NCBI GenBank assembly: GCA_963733505.1
Contig: CAVTDW010000027.1
Span: forward strand, 1 to 64,000
Reading direction: 5' to 3'
Origin: JALYXV01 sp963733505
GTDB lineage: Bacteria > Actinomycetota > Acidimicrobiia > Acidimicrobiales > Palsa-688
Length of the DNA stretch: 64,000 nt
The notes under the pieces were generated by a model, which ran no database searches, was not told where the DNA came from, and worked only from the letters and a program-made list of their open reading frames with translations. Below are positions 54,918 through 64,000 of this stretch, piece by piece; position 1 is the stretch's first letter; every line of letters starts with the position of its first letter. The position numbers and the translations under genes were made by a program.

Positions 54918-55699
54918 CAGTGTCCCCCGGTCCCGGTACCGGCGCCACCTGTGCCGGAGGTGCTGGCGCTTGAGGCGCTTGAGGCGCTGGCGCTCGTGCT
55001 GGCGCTGGCGCTTGACGGGTGCGTGAGGGCGTCCGAGCCGGTCCCGACCCCGTCGCCCTTCAGCCGGCTCTCCAATTCCTCCGACGAACCTGTCCGAACG
55101 GCCAACAGGAGCACGTCGCCGACCTGGCCGACCAGTTCGGGGATCGCCATCTTGGCCTGCCCCGCCCGGGTGACCAGGACGGGCCGGAAGCGGTCGCCGT
55201 CTACGAGGCCGCCCAGCCGTTTCCCCACCCATCCGTCAGGCAGCGTCACTTCGACGAAGTCGATCTCGCCGGTGGCGTCGGTGTACTCGGTGATCGCCTT
55301 GTCCGGGAACAAGCGGCGCACCACCTGGTCGGTGGTCCACGTCACCGTGGCGACGGTCGGGATGCCCAGTCGCTGGTAGATCAAGGCCCGGCGCGGGTCG
55401 TAGATCCGCGCCACCACGTTGGGGATCTGGAAGGTCTCGCGGGCGATACGAGCCGTGAGGATGTTGGAATTGTCGCCGCTCGTCACCGCCGCCAGCGCCC
55501 CCGCTCGGTCCACGCCGGCCGACGCCAGATCGTCGCGGTCGAAACCGAACCCGACCACGGTCAGGCCTGGCCACTCCTCCGGCAACCGCCGGAACGCCCT
55601 GGCGTTCTTGTCGAGAACCGCAACGGAGTGGCCGTCGCGCTGAAGTCGCACCGCCAGCTCCGATCCGACTCTTCCGCATCCAACCACGATCACGTGCAT
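54917..55699 (-). CDS. TrkA-type K+ uptake regulator (first of pair) with Ser-Ala tail
   Basis: RCK-N (HVIVVGCGRVGSELAVRL, then AVTSGDNSNILTARIA) and RCK-C domains are as in its neighbour. The final 30 residues are a low-complexity run of Ser, Ala, Thr and Gly not present in the second copy. Paired trkA genes such as ceoB and ceoC are usual in actinobacteria. Confidence 0.9.
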   Translation of the reverse strand: MHVIVVGCGRVGSELAVRLQRDGHSVAVLDKNARAFRRLPEEWPGLTVVGFGFDRDDLASAGVDRAGALAAVTSGDNSNILTARIARETFQIPNVVARIYDPRRALIYQRLGIPTVATVTWTTDQVVRRLFPDKAITEYTDATGEIDFVEVTLPDGWVGKRLGGLVDGDRFRPVLVTRAGQAKMAIPELVGQVGDVLLLAVRTGSSEELESRLKGDGVGTGSDALTHPSSASASTSASASSASSASTSGTGGAGTGTGGH

Positions 55700-55792
55700 C
55701 GTGAGAAGCCTGGCACATCACCGGGGTACCCACGTTACGACCGCGTCAACGTCGCGACCGGAGTGTCGCAGCCGAGGCCGTACACTCCGCCG

Positions 55793-56521
55793 GTGGCCAG
55801 TCCCGGGTCAGATGGTCGACTGGTCATCGGCTTCGACCTCGACATGACCCTGATCGACTCACGACGCAGCATCGGCACCGCCATGACGGCGCTGGCCGCC
55901 GAGACGGGTGTGCCTATCGATGTCGAGCACATCGTGTCCACCCTGGGGCCTCCGCTCGAGATTGCGCTGGCTCCTTGGTTTACCGGGCACGAACTGGATG
56001 CCGCGGTGGTGCGCTTCCGTGAGTTTCACGGGGAGCTCCTGCAGCTCACGGGGGCGATGCCGGGCGCGGTCGCGGCCGTGGCCGCGGTACACGACCTCGG
56101 CGGGCGGGTGGTCGTGGTGACGGCCAAGTTCGAGCCCCACGCCTGGACGAGCCTTCAGACGGTGGGCATCTCCCCCGACGTCGTGGTCGGCTGGCGCTTC
56201 GGCGCCGCCAAAGCAGGGGCGTTGCTGGAGCACCACGCCCAGGCGTATGTCGGAGATCATGTGGCCGACGTCGCCGCTGCCAAGGGGGCGGGGATCGTTT
56301 CGGTGGGCGTCGCGACCGGCTCGACGTCGCCCGACTCGTTGGCGGAATCAGGCGCCGACGTGGTCCTGCCTGACCTCCTGGCGTTCCCCGAGTGGCTCCG
56401 CGGGTTCATCGAGGACGGCAGGATGCGCGATATGACCGAGCCCGCCCGGGTGGGGCCAGGCGCCGGGGGCGCCGGGCTCGGGCGAGGCTCCGGAGCTGAG
56501 GAAAGGACTGGCAACCCATGA
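55793..56521 (+). CDS. HAD-family hydrolase (PGP-like)
   Basis: The nucleophile motif VIGFDLDMTLIDSRRS, motif II VVVTAKF and motif IV VGDHVADVAAA mark a phosphatase of the HAD family with a small helical cap. The start is GTG 55793. The stop overlaps the next ATG by 4 bases, so it is co-translated with the oxidoreductase. The substrate is unknown. The last 35 residues are a Gly-rich tail. Confidence 0.85.
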   Translation: MASPGSDGRLVIGFDLDMTLIDSRRSIGTAMTALAAETGVPIDVEHIVSTLGPPLEIALAPWFTGHELDAAVVRFREFHGELLQLTGAMPGAVAAVAAVHDLGGRVVVVTAKFEPHAWTSLQTVGISPDVVVGWRFGAAKAGALLEHHAQAYVGDHVADVAAAKGAGIVSVGVATGSTSPDSLAESGADVVLPDLLAFPEWLRGFIEDGRMRDMTEPARVGPGAGGAGLGRGSGAEERTGNP

Positions 56522-57525
56522 ACGACCGCAACCGCAGGCTGATTCTGGCGCAACGCCCGTCCGCCATGATCGACGGTTCGACGGTGCGCATGGAAGAGGT
56601 TCCGATACCGACGCCCGGGCACGGCCAAGCGCTGGTGCGGGTGCGCTACCTCTCGATCGACCCGACGATCCGGACGTGGATGAATGACACCGTCGGGTAC
56701 CTTCCGCCGATCGCCCTCGGCGAGGTGATTCGCAGCGTGGGGATCGGTGAGGTGGTCGCCAGCAATACCGAGAGCTTTACTGTCGGTCAGACGGTGTTCG
56801 GCCCGACGGGCTGGCAGGACTACACGCTGGCGGGCGAGGGTGCCGCCGGTCTCCAGATCCTTCCGCCTGGGATCGATCCGCCGACGGCGCTCAACATCTT
56901 CGGCATCACGGGTATGACCGCCTACTTCGGACTGATCGAGGTGGGTCGTGTCCAGGTCGGTGACACGGTCGTGGTGTCGGGCGCGGCGGGAGCCACGGGG
57001 TCTGTCGTCGGCCAGATCGCGGCCATCAAAGGCGCAGGCAAGGTCGTTGGAATCGCGGGCACGAACGAAAAGTGCACCTGGCTGGTGGACGAACTGGGAT
57101 TCGACGCCGCCATCAACTATGCATCAGACGACGTCAAGGCGCGCCTCCGGGAGGCGTGCCCGAAGGGCATCGATCTCTATTTCGACAATGTCGGTGGGAC
57201 ACTCCTGGATGTGTGTCTCGGGCAGTTGGCGATGCGAGGCCGAGTGGTTCTGTGCGGCGCCATTTCCACCTACAACGACGCACAACGCGCCGCCGGGCCG
57301 TCGAACTACCGCAACCTCATCACCAAGCGCGGACGGATGGAGGGCTTCATCATCCTCGACTACGCCGATCGATACGCGGAGGCGCAGCTCGACATCGCCA
57401 CTTGGGTGGCCGACGGCAGAATCAAGCACCGCGAACACGTCGTGGACGGGCTGGAGCGAGCTCCCGACGCCCTGAACCTGCTCTTCACGGGCGGCAACAC
57501 CGGCAAGGTGATCGTCCGCATCTGA
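56518..57525 (+). CDS. NADP-dependent oxidoreductase, zinc-free medium-chain type
   Basis: It has no structural zinc cysteines and carries the 2-alkenal reductase/leukotriene B4 dehydrogenase signatures: the nucleotide loop VVSGAAGATGSVVGQIAAIK, DLYFDNVGGTLLD-like segments and RGRVVLCGAISTYN. The length of 335 is normal. Such enzymes reduce alpha-beta unsaturated carbonyls. Confidence 0.88.
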   Translation: MNDRNRRLILAQRPSAMIDGSTVRMEEVPIPTPGHGQALVRVRYLSIDPTIRTWMNDTVGYLPPIALGEVIRSVGIGEVVASNTESFTVGQTVFGPTGWQDYTLAGEGAAGLQILPPGIDPPTALNIFGITGMTAYFGLIEVGRVQVGDTVVVSGAAGATGSVVGQIAAIKGAGKVVGIAGTNEKCTWLVDELGFDAAINYASDDVKARLREACPKGIDLYFDNVGGTLLDVCLGQLAMRGRVVLCGAISTYNDAQRAAGPSNYRNLITKRGRMEGFIILDYADRYAEAQLDIATWVADGRIKHREHVVDGLERAPDALNLLFTGGNTGKVIVRI

Positions 57526-57558
57526 GCCGTCAGCCTCCAGACCCTGCGCAGGGCTGGG

Positions 57559-58353
57559 TCAGGGCTGCAGGGTCCGGCATCGAAGCAAGCCCGGCCCTTC
57601 GAACGATCCCTGGACATACCACGTCGATCCGCTGCCCGCGAGGATCGGGGTTTCGCCGGTCATCGCACCGAGGCGATCGCGCCACTCGGCGAGGCCGGGT
57701 TCGACGACCAGCGCCGCCGCCTCCAGGTCGTTGGGGCCATCGCCGACCGGGCCGCCCATCTCGTCCCATGCTCGGTACACCGCGGGCGTGGACACGAACA
57801 GAGGCGGGGTCAGCAACGTGAACGAACGCGATTCGAAGGGCAAGGACTCCACGATCTCGCCGATTCCGCGCACACGAGCCCTTCCGCCAACCAGGCAGAA
57901 GGGAACGTCCGCGCCGAGTGATGCGGCCACCGACAGGTCGTCCACGCCGGCCCAACGCAACACGGCGGCGGCGTCCGCCGAGCCGCCGCCCAGCCCCGCT
58001 CCCACCGGTATGCGCTTGCGCAGGCGCACCGACGCCGAGCGCCCCACCACCCTGAGCGCCCGCCGGATCAGATTCGATTCGTCTTCGGGCACGTTCCAGC
58101 ATCGGTCGCCTTCGCTTCGTTCGCCGGCTTGGCCCCAGTCCGGTACCACTTCGAGGCTGTCGCCCGGCGCGAACTCGAGCTCGTCGGCCAGATCGATCGT
58201 GACCATCTCCGAGTCGAGCAGGTGGAACCCGTCGGAGCGGACTCCCGTGATACGCAACGTCAGGGTGAGCTTGGCAAGTGCAAGTCCGCGCCTGCGATCG
58301 CCGACGCCGCCCGCAGCATCGCCCACACCGGCCCCACCACCACCCGCGCCCAC
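57559..58353 (-). CDS. ispE: 4-diphosphocytidyl-2-C-methyl-D-erythritol kinase IspE
   Basis: GHMP-kinase motifs are seen: ALAKLTLTLRITGVRSDGFH near the start, the phosphate loop PVGAGLGGGSADAAAVLRW and the C-terminal GSGSTWYV. The enzyme phosphorylates CDP-methylerythritol in the MEP isoprenoid pathway. The GTG start overlaps the VWA stop by one base. The first 24 residues are Gly-rich and unusual. At 264 residues it is shorter than many IspE. Confidence 0.85.
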   Translation of the reverse strand: MGAGGGGAGVGDAAGGVGDRRRGLALAKLTLTLRITGVRSDGFHLLDSEMVTIDLADELEFAPGDSLEVVPDWGQAGERSEGDRCWNVPEDESNLIRRALRVVGRSASVRLRKRIPVGAGLGGGSADAAAVLRWAGVDDLSVAASLGADVPFCLVGGRARVRGIGEIVESLPFESRSFTLLTPPLFVSTPAVYRAWDEMGGPVGDGPNDLEAAALVVEPGLAEWRDRLGAMTGETPILAGSGSTWYVQGSFEGPGLLRCRTLQP

Positions 58354-60396
58354 TACGCCGAGCGAGCCCCCCGCGCCCCGCGCCCGCCGCGGGCCGCACC
58401 TCTCTGGGCCCGCTTCTGCTCGATGAAGTCGATCAGCACGTAATCCCCGAGTGTCTCGGGGGTGGTGAACAATGCCCGGCCCCGGTTGAGTCGCGTCAGC
58501 CGCTCGACGAACTCCTTCAGGTACCCCGTCGCATCCAGCATGAACGTGTTGATCTTGATGCCTTCACGGGTGCAACGCGCCACCTCGGTGAGTGTCGCCT
58601 CCACCGTCTCGCGTACCGGCGGATAGTGAAAGAACACCTCACCGCCCGCCATCAGGTGCGCCGTCGGCTCCCCGTCGGTGATCATGATGATTTGTTTGGT
58701 CCCAGTCTGCTTGGCCAGCATCCGGCGGCTCAACAGGAAACCGTGCTGCATGTTGGTCCCGTACACGAAATCCCAGGACACCTCCGGCAACTGCGACGCC
58801 TTCAACTCCCGGGCCACCTCGCTGAACCCGACGATCCCCAGGTAATCCCGCGGGTATTGCATCGAAATGAGGGTGTGCAGGGCCATGGCCACCTTCTTGG
58901 CGGCCAGAAAGTTGTCGCGCATCGGCATCGACAGTGACAAGTCCAGCATCAGCACCGTCGAGGTGCGAGTCAGCGTCTCGGTCCGCTCGACCTCGAAGTC
59001 TTCTGGGGCCAGACGCACGGGCGTGCCCCCACCGGCACGGCCGATGGCATTGCGCACGGTGCGCTCGATGTGGAGGTTGAACGGGTCCCCGAACTCGTAT
59101 GGCTTTGTTTCGTACGCCCGCTCGTGGCCGATGCCAGCACGATCCACCTGATGGCGACCGGTACGGTCCTTGTCCAGCCGGGAGAACAAATCCCGCAGGG
59201 CGTTCTGACCGATTCGCCGCATTCCAGCGGCGGTCAGCTCGAGGCGACCCTCGCGCTGCTCGATCAAACCCGCCTCCTCCAGCATGCGAGCCAGCTCCGC
59301 CAGACGCTCCAACGACCGGGCACCGTCGTCGCCCAGGATCTCGCGAGCTGGTTCGATGTCGACGTCGGCCAGCGCCCCGGGGCTGGTGGCGGTGGTCAGT
59401 AACTGCTCCAACTGATCCATGTCGCCGAGGCGGTTCATGACCGATGCCGCCTCCGCCATCCCGAGCGGGTCCTGGCCGCTGAATCCGTAACCGCCCCGGT
59501 CCCAACCGGCACCCGGGAACGCCTGGCGCAGGTTCGCCCCGAGCCGGTTGACCTGCCATTGCAGATCCATGTCGGACAGCAGCGCGTCGGCCAAGCCCTG
59601 CAGCTGGGCTCGCTGCTCAGGCGCTCATGGAGTTGAGCAGGTTCTGCATGGCCGCCATCTGGCGGGCCAACTGCTCAAGCAACTCGTCCAACGTCGAAGG
59701 CGATTCGGGAAAAAAGTCGCCGAAGTTCTCCATGAACTGTGCGAACGCTTCGGTCGTGTCCTGGTCACGCTGGCGCATCTCGAGTAGCTCGTTAAGCGCC
59801 GAGAACATGTCCTTCATTCGCTGCAACTGCTCAGGCGAGGTATCGGACATCGCACCGGCCATCTGGTTGAAGTAGCTCTGCATCAGCTGCTGGCGAAGCT
59901 GATCGAGCAATTCGTCGAAGCGCTCCCGGGCCTCCGACGACGTCCACTCGTACTCCTGCAACGTCTGGACCTGGGCCGCCAGGTCGGGGGGAAGGAGGTC
60001 GAGTTGCAGGCGGCGCTCCGCCGCCACCTCGTCGGTGATCTCCTGACGGCGCTGGTCGCCGGACTGGCGCGCCTCCTCCTGGAGCTGATCGATCCCCTCA
60101 CGCTCCATGTCGACGACCTCGCGCAGCCGTTCGGCGATGTCGTCGTAGACCCCACCGAGGTCGTATCGCTCGAGTTCGTCGCGACGGCGCCGGCGGAGCC
60201 GCTCGAGCAACTCGCGTACCCCGGCCACCTGCTCGCCGTTGCGATCGCGGAACCCTTGCTGCAGCATCCGCCGCAGCGCTTGGTTGAGGTCACCGTGGTA
60301 CAGCAGGTCGTCGGTGATCTCCGACAGCACATCGTCGGCATCGAACTCGAAGCCGACCTGGAGACCGTCCCATCGGGAGTATTCGAAGCGCGCCAT
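58353..60396 (-). CDS. VWA-domain protein, one frameshift
   Basis: The N-terminal half (residues 1-260, RFEYSRWDGLQVGFEFDAD, then NQALRRMLQQGFRDRNGE) is helical and acidic. The second half carries a von Willebrand A domain with MIDAS DLSLSM and MITDGEPTAH. Two halves in different frames join near 59620, where removal of one G yields NSMSPEQRAQLQGLADALLS, the expected sequence of this actinobacterial family (about 680 residues). The function is unknown; such proteins often act with MoxR ATPases. The start is ATG 60396, only 11 bases after the methyltransferase stop. Confidence 0.8.
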
Positions 60397-60406
60397 CAGG
60401 GCGAGA

Positions 60407-61237
60407 CTATGTCGGCTCTGTCGCCCGGGGCCTGCGCAGGAAGCCGCGCATCGCGCCGGCACCGGAACGAGAGCCGGCACCGGCACTGGAGGAAGCACCA
60501 CCGCCTGACCCAACGCCGGCCCGGGCGGCGGCGAAGACATAGATGGCGCAGCCGACCGCCCGCAACACGGGAACTCGCTCGAACCCCGGCTCGATCTTCT
60601 TCAACGCCACCGCAGCCCGATCGGGGCAGAACATCGGTACCAGGCCGGCCCAGGTGCGACGTTGCACCGTGCCCCCGGCTTGGCTGATCCACCGGTCCAG
60701 CGTTCGCGGTGGGTACGACATCTCTCCATGCGCCCGGTGATAGGGGTGGAAGCGCTCGAACAGCTTGAGCCCAGGGTTGTAGCCATTGGGCTCGAGCACG
60801 ACGACCGTGGGCGCGACGCGCAGCGCCTCGCGTAGCGCCTCGGACGCCTTGGGCATGTGGTGCAGCACGCCCCGAACCAGGGCGATATCAAAGCTGTTGT
60901 CGGGATAGGGGAGGTCCGAGGCACTTCCGACCGCGAAGCTCACCCGGCGATCGGACAGCTTTCCCCGGGCCGTCACGATCGCTTGGGCGAAGACGTCGAC
61001 CCCGTGCACGCTGGCCGGCTCCCCGAGCGCCAGCAACTCGACGGTGTAGGTTCCGTCGCCGCACCCGACGTCGATGACGCGCTTGCCCCGAAAGTCGGCC
61101 ATCGCCAACACGGCCTCGGTACACCGCTGGTTCGCCAGCTGGCTGCTCAGGGGGGCGTTGGTCGTGTACCGGTACCCTTCGTTGTCGGCCAGGTCCGCCT
61201 TGAACCCGTCGAGTTCGGGATGCTGCCAGATCGACAT
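60407..61237 (-). CDS. SAM-dependent methyltransferase (class I)
   Basis: The methyltransferase motif I is VIDVGCGDGTYTVEL, and later SFDIALVRGVLHHMP and TVVVLEPNGYN are conserved. The last 55 residues are Gly-Ser-Ala-rich and basic. It has no recognised specific substrate. It ends 11 bases before the VWA start on the same strand and is divergent from the epimerase. Confidence 0.85.
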   Translation of the reverse strand: MSIWQHPELDGFKADLADNEGYRYTTNAPLSSQLANQRCTEAVLAMADFRGKRVIDVGCGDGTYTVELLALGEPASVHGVDVFAQAIVTARGKLSDRRVSFAVGSASDLPYPDNSFDIALVRGVLHHMPKASEALREALRVAPTVVVLEPNGYNPGLKLFERFHPYHRAHGEMSYPPRTLDRWISQAGGTVQRRTWAGLVPMFCPDRAAVALKKIEPGFERVPVLRAVGCAIYVFAAARAGVGSGGGASSSAGAGSRSGAGAMRGFLRRPRATEPT

Positions 61238-61366
61238 TCGAGTACCTTTCGCTCCGCGCCGTCACGCAACCGAGTCCATGGAGCAGGTGGCCCGACGACA
61301 CGGCCTCGGCCCCCTCGAGGTCTACGCTACCGCGGGTCCATCAGCGTCCAATGAGGAGGAGTTCCC

Positions 61367-61432
61367 ATGCTTGATGCCGCTCGGGTGCGCCTCGGGGACG
61401 ACGTGGCTGGCGATCTCCGCCCATCGGTGTGA
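61367..61432 (+). CDS. 21-residue leader peptide coupled to the epimerase
   Basis: GGAGGAG lies 5 bases before an ATG that opens MLDAARVRLGDDVAGDLRPS plus V. Its TGA overlaps the GTG start of the epimerase (GTGA). The epimerase start has no ribosome binding site of its own. As at position 1856, the frame may serve only for coupling. Confidence 0.4.
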   Translation: MLDAARVRLGDDVAGDLRPSV

Positions 61433-62388
61433 AGCGAGTCATCCTCACCGGCGCGACCGGCTTTATCGGTGCCAATCTCGCCCGCCGGCTGCTCACCGAC
61501 GGCCATGAGGTCTGGGTGTTCCTGCGGCCGGGTTGCTCGCTTTGGCGAATCGAAGATATCCGCCACGATCTCCGGATCGTCGACGTCGACCTCCAGCACG
61601 AGGCCAACGTCGCCGCCGCGGTGCGCCAGGTCCAGCCGGACTGGATCTTCAACTTGGCGGCCCACGGGGCCTACCCGTGGCAGTCCGACCTGCGCTCCAT
61701 GCTGACGACCAACGTCCTCGGCACCGTCCACCTCCTGGAAGCGGCGGTGGCCACGGGTTTCGAGGCGTTCGTCCACACCGGCACGTCGTCGGAGTATGGC
61801 GCCAAGGCCCACTCACCGAGCGAAGTCGAATGGCTGGAACCCAATAGCCACTACGCCGTGACCAAGGCGTCAGCCACGCTGTTCTGTCGCCATACCGGCC
61901 AGACCACCGGCCTCGGCGTGCGCACCCTGCGCCTCTACTCCGTCTACGGTCCGTGGGAGGAACCCACCCGGCTCATGCCCACGTTGGTGATGCGCGGACT
62001 GGCGGGCGAACTTCCGAGCCTCGTCAGCCCTCGGACGGCCCGGGACTACATCTACGTCGCCGACGTCGTCGACGCGTGCATTGCGGCTGCCAGCGTCGCC
62101 GATCAGGAGCCCGGAGCGGTGTACAACGTCGGCACGGGCTGCCAGACGTCACTGCGAGAGGTCGTCGAGTTGGTTCGAGCCGAGATGGGCATCGCGGTCG
62201 AGCCGGCGTGGGGGACCATGGCGCCTCGCGCGTGGGACACCGACGTGTGGGTCGCGGACAGTGCCTTGATCCAAGCCCAACTTGGCTGGCGGTCCCGGTA
62301 TGAGCTTCGCGACGGCTTCCGCCTGATGGTCGCGTGGCTCCGGGACCGACACGAGATCCAGGAGTTCTACGCCTCGTTCAGCCGCTGA
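61429..62388 (+). CDS. Nucleotide-sugar epimerase/dehydratase (SDR extended)
   Basis: The Rossmann loop TGATGFIGANLARRL, the serine of TGTSSEYG and the catalytic YAVTK identify an extended short-chain enzyme of the GDP-mannose dehydratase or epimerase type. Its C-terminal half (GAVYNVGTGCQTSLREVVEL) is the usual sugar-nucleotide-binding region. The start is GTG 61429. It lies in a surface-polysaccharide-like cluster with methyltransferases and a glycosyltransferase. Its last 11 bases overlap the end of the convergent methyltransferase gene. Confidence 0.88.
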   Translation: MKRVILTGATGFIGANLARRLLTDGHEVWVFLRPGCSLWRIEDIRHDLRIVDVDLQHEANVAAAVRQVQPDWIFNLAAHGAYPWQSDLRSMLTTNVLGTVHLLEAAVATGFEAFVHTGTSSEYGAKAHSPSEVEWLEPNSHYAVTKASATLFCRHTGQTTGLGVRTLRLYSVYGPWEEPTRLMPTLVMRGLAGELPSLVSPRTARDYIYVADVVDACIAAASVADQEPGAVYNVGTGCQTSLREVVELVRAEMGIAVEPAWGTMAPRAWDTDVWVADSALIQAQLGWRSRYELRDGFRLMVAWLRDRHEIQEFYASFSR

Positions 62389-63301
62389 CCGGGGCTTTGC
62401 GGGCTATGAGATAGAGGTTGCCGACGGGCAGGGGGAGGCTGACGCGCCCCAGACCGGTTGCTTCGCATGTGGCCACCGCGGCGCGCTTCAGCACCGCAGG
62501 CAGCGGCGCCAGACGGGTCAGATAGCCGATCCGGGCGCGGTTCCACACCGAACCCTGCTCCCGGACGTCGAAATGGTGGGCCACGCAGATCCGCGCCACG
62601 GTCGACGGGCTGTAGAGGTAGGTATGTTCGATGTCGACGATCGGGCTGCGGCGCCGGAGCAGGCGCGCCGAGACGGCCTCGACATTGTGGTTGAGGATGA
62701 GGATGTGCCCACCGGGTTTGAGTGCCGCCCAGCACTCGTCGAGCAGGCCGCCTGGGTCCGCGACGTGATCGAACATCTGGAAGAGGCACACGGCGTCGAA
62801 CTGTCCAGCCGCAAAGAGCCCGGGGCGCATGACATCGCAGACGATGAACGGCCGTACCACCGGCGCCGCACCGGCCGTCGCGGCCGTGCTCGGTTCGACA
62901 CCGTGGACCGAGGCGAATCCTCGCTCGAGCGCCTCTTCCAGGGCGAACCCATTCCCGCAGCCGACCTCGAGCAGCGACGCCCCCGGTCCGCACAAGCCGG
63001 CTAGTCGGGAAAGGTAACGACCGTAGGTCGCGCGGAGGTTGCCCACCTCGTCGTCGTACTCGAAGCCGCTCTCCTGATAGAGATGGGCGAGCGTGTCGGG
63101 ACTGGCGATGGGGTCGGAGCGCACCAGGCCGCAGGTGTCGCAACGGACCATCCGATAGTGCACATGGTCGGTGGACCGGCGGGCCGAGAAGATGACCGGG
63201 TTGAGATCGTCGAGGCGAAAGTTGGCGGCGTACATCTCGGTGGCGTTGTCCGATGTGCCGCAGATCGCGCATCGCGTGGCGACCAGGTCCGCTACCCCCA
63301 C
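62378..63301 (-). CDS. SAM-dependent methyltransferase with N-terminal zinc site
   Basis: Two CxxC pairs (CAICG near 12, CDTCG near 55) form a zinc knuckle as in sugar C-methyltransferases. The methyltransferase motif LLEVGCGNGFALEEAL and FDAVCLFQMFDHVADPGG follow. This layout is common in enzymes acting on nucleotide-linked sugars. The start at 63301 overlaps the end of the glycosyltransferase gene. Confidence 0.85.
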   Translation of the reverse strand: MGVADLVATRCAICGTSDNATEMYAANFRLDDLNPVIFSARRSTDHVHYRMVRCDTCGLVRSDPIASPDTLAHLYQESGFEYDDEVGNLRATYGRYLSRLAGLCGPGASLLEVGCGNGFALEEALERGFASVHGVEPSTAATAGAAPVVRPFIVCDVMRPGLFAAGQFDAVCLFQMFDHVADPGGLLDECWAALKPGGHILILNHNVEAVSARLLRRRSPIVDIEHTYLYSPSTVARICVAHHFDVREQGSVWNRARIGYLTRLAPLPAVLKRAAVATCEATGLGRVSLPLPVGNLYLIARKAPVSG

Positions 63302-64000
63302 TCGTCGACCTCGACGTCGGTGGGCTTTCGTCCCGGACGGGCGGAAGGCGGATTCACGACGGATTCAACAATGTAGGAGGGGCGCCGCTTCACCTCGTCG
63401 TACATGTGGGCCAGGTACGACCCGATGATGCTCAAGCACAACAGTTGGACCCCCCCCATGAACAAGACGAGCACGATGAGGGTGGTAAAGCCGCTCGGGA
63501 CCGCGGTGGGGTCGGCGATTCTCACCGACACGAGCACGAGTGCCAGGAGCAGCGAGGCGGCACAGGTGAACAAGGCCAGGGCGGTGATCACGTCGATAGG
63601 GATGTACGAGAACGAGAAGATCGCCTTGCGGGCCCAACCCAGGTTCTTGCGCAGGCTGTTGGTACTGCGCCCGAACGGCCGCTCAGGGCGTACGTACTCG
63701 ACCCCGGTCTGGCGGAAGCCGACCCACGCCCGCAGGCCCCGGATGAAGCGGTTGTTCTCGGGCAGGCTGTTGAGCGCGGCGACGGCCCGCCGGTCCAGCA
63801 AGGAGAAGTCGCCCGCGTCGAGCGGCATCGGGACATACGAAGCGGCACGGAACAACCGGTAGAAGGCCTTGTAGGACACTCGCAGCAACCTGCTCGCTTC
63901 CCGCTTGACCCTGATTCCGTACACCACGTCGTAACCCTCGAGCCATTTGGCGTAGAACGACTCGATGAGCTCGGGGGGGTCTTGGAGGTCGCCGTCGAGC
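63292..64000 (-). CDS. Family 2 glycosyltransferase, N-terminus beyond the window
   Basis: The visible 235 C-terminal residues begin within the catalytic domain (LDGDLQDPPELIESFYAKW), the conserved DLQDP motif of dolichyl-phosphate-sugar synthase-type enzymes. They continue through DAGDFSLLDRR and end with two membrane helices (IDVITALALFTCAASLLLAL, then LIVLVLFMGGVQLLCLSIIG). Such enzymes load a lipid carrier with a sugar. The N-terminal part lies beyond 64000. Confidence 0.88.
   Translation of the reverse strand, partial: LDGDLQDPPELIESFYAKWLEGYDVVYGIRVKREASRLLRVSYKAFYRLFRAASYVPMPLDAGDFSLLDRRAVAALNSLPENNRFIRGLRAWVGFRQTGVEYVRPERPFGRSTNSLRKNLGWARKAIFSFSYIPIDVITALALFTCAASLLLALVLVSVRIADPTAVPSGFTTLIVLVLFMGGVQLLCLSIIGSYLAHMYDEVKRRPSYIVESVVNPPSARPGRKPTDVEVDEWG

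Overview
The window is high-GC actinobacterial chromosome. Two WhiB regulators, a class E sortase, a UPF0182 membrane protein, a DivIVA-domain protein, Streptomyces-type PHO boxes, an F420-type (DUF385) reductase and a DUF2342 zincin point to Actinobacteria. The many Pro-rich, Thr-rich and Acidimicrobiia-like hypothetical proteins suggest, as inference only, an Acidimicrobiia-type genome.

Positions 1 to about 9280 look like an accessory island that abuts the 3' end of an initiator tRNA-Met gene (9283-9359, minus). Its minus strand carries a truncated VirD4/TraG-like conjugation ATPase preceded by a 14-codon leader and a chain of six tiny genes that mostly overlap by 4 bases. Divergent from these is a ribbon-helix-helix regulator with a palindromic operator candidate, followed by an OLD-like ATPase with a TOPRIM-like segment. 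Then come a strong sigma70-type promoter, a densely folded RNA-like segment, and a 190-residue Cys-containing protein ending in a 12-bp hairpin. On the minus strand next to the tRNA sits a DUF262 plus HEPN pair, which reads as a two-gene defence module. The genes here are visibly lower in GC than those to the right.

Positions 9.4-30 kb hold envelope and signalling genes: UPF0182, a DivIVA-type coiled-coil protein with an unusual C-terminal HPGCRC motif, a FecR-like lipoprotein beside a large sensor kinase, a PDZ-Lon protease, a Pro-rich tail-anchored protein, a HEAT-repeat protein, an OmpA-type lipoprotein, a GAF-ANTAR regulator and MreB. A non-coding stretch at 25.1-25.7 kb is packed with a 23-bp hairpin, 77-bp direct repeats spaced exactly 300 bp, and 21-bp inverted repeats.

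Positions 30-44 kb contain moaE, an S1C protease, an epimerase, the DUF2342 zincin, a phosphodiesterase, an MFS exporter and a phosphate module. The phosphate genes are pstS-pstC-pstA followed by a PhoR-type kinase and a PhoB/RegX3 regulator, with pstB divergent and a PHO box between pstS and pstB. Positions 44-64 kb hold rrf2, sixA, the sortase, an F420-type reductase, a NUDIX hydrolase, polyphosphate kinase, a second HtrA protease, both whiB genes, tatA, a formiminotransferase, a macro-domain protein, paired trkA genes, ispE, a VWA protein, and a cluster of sugar-epimerase, methyltransferase and glycosyltransferase genes cut by the window end.

A recurring oddity is that at least ten otherwise well-conserved genes are broken by a single-base indel, most often in a G or C run. 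Polyphosphate kinase is broken by a 14-bp tandem repeat whose copy number sets the frame. This pattern is more like assembly error than decay of so many core genes, although the ppk repeat could be a real slippage site.
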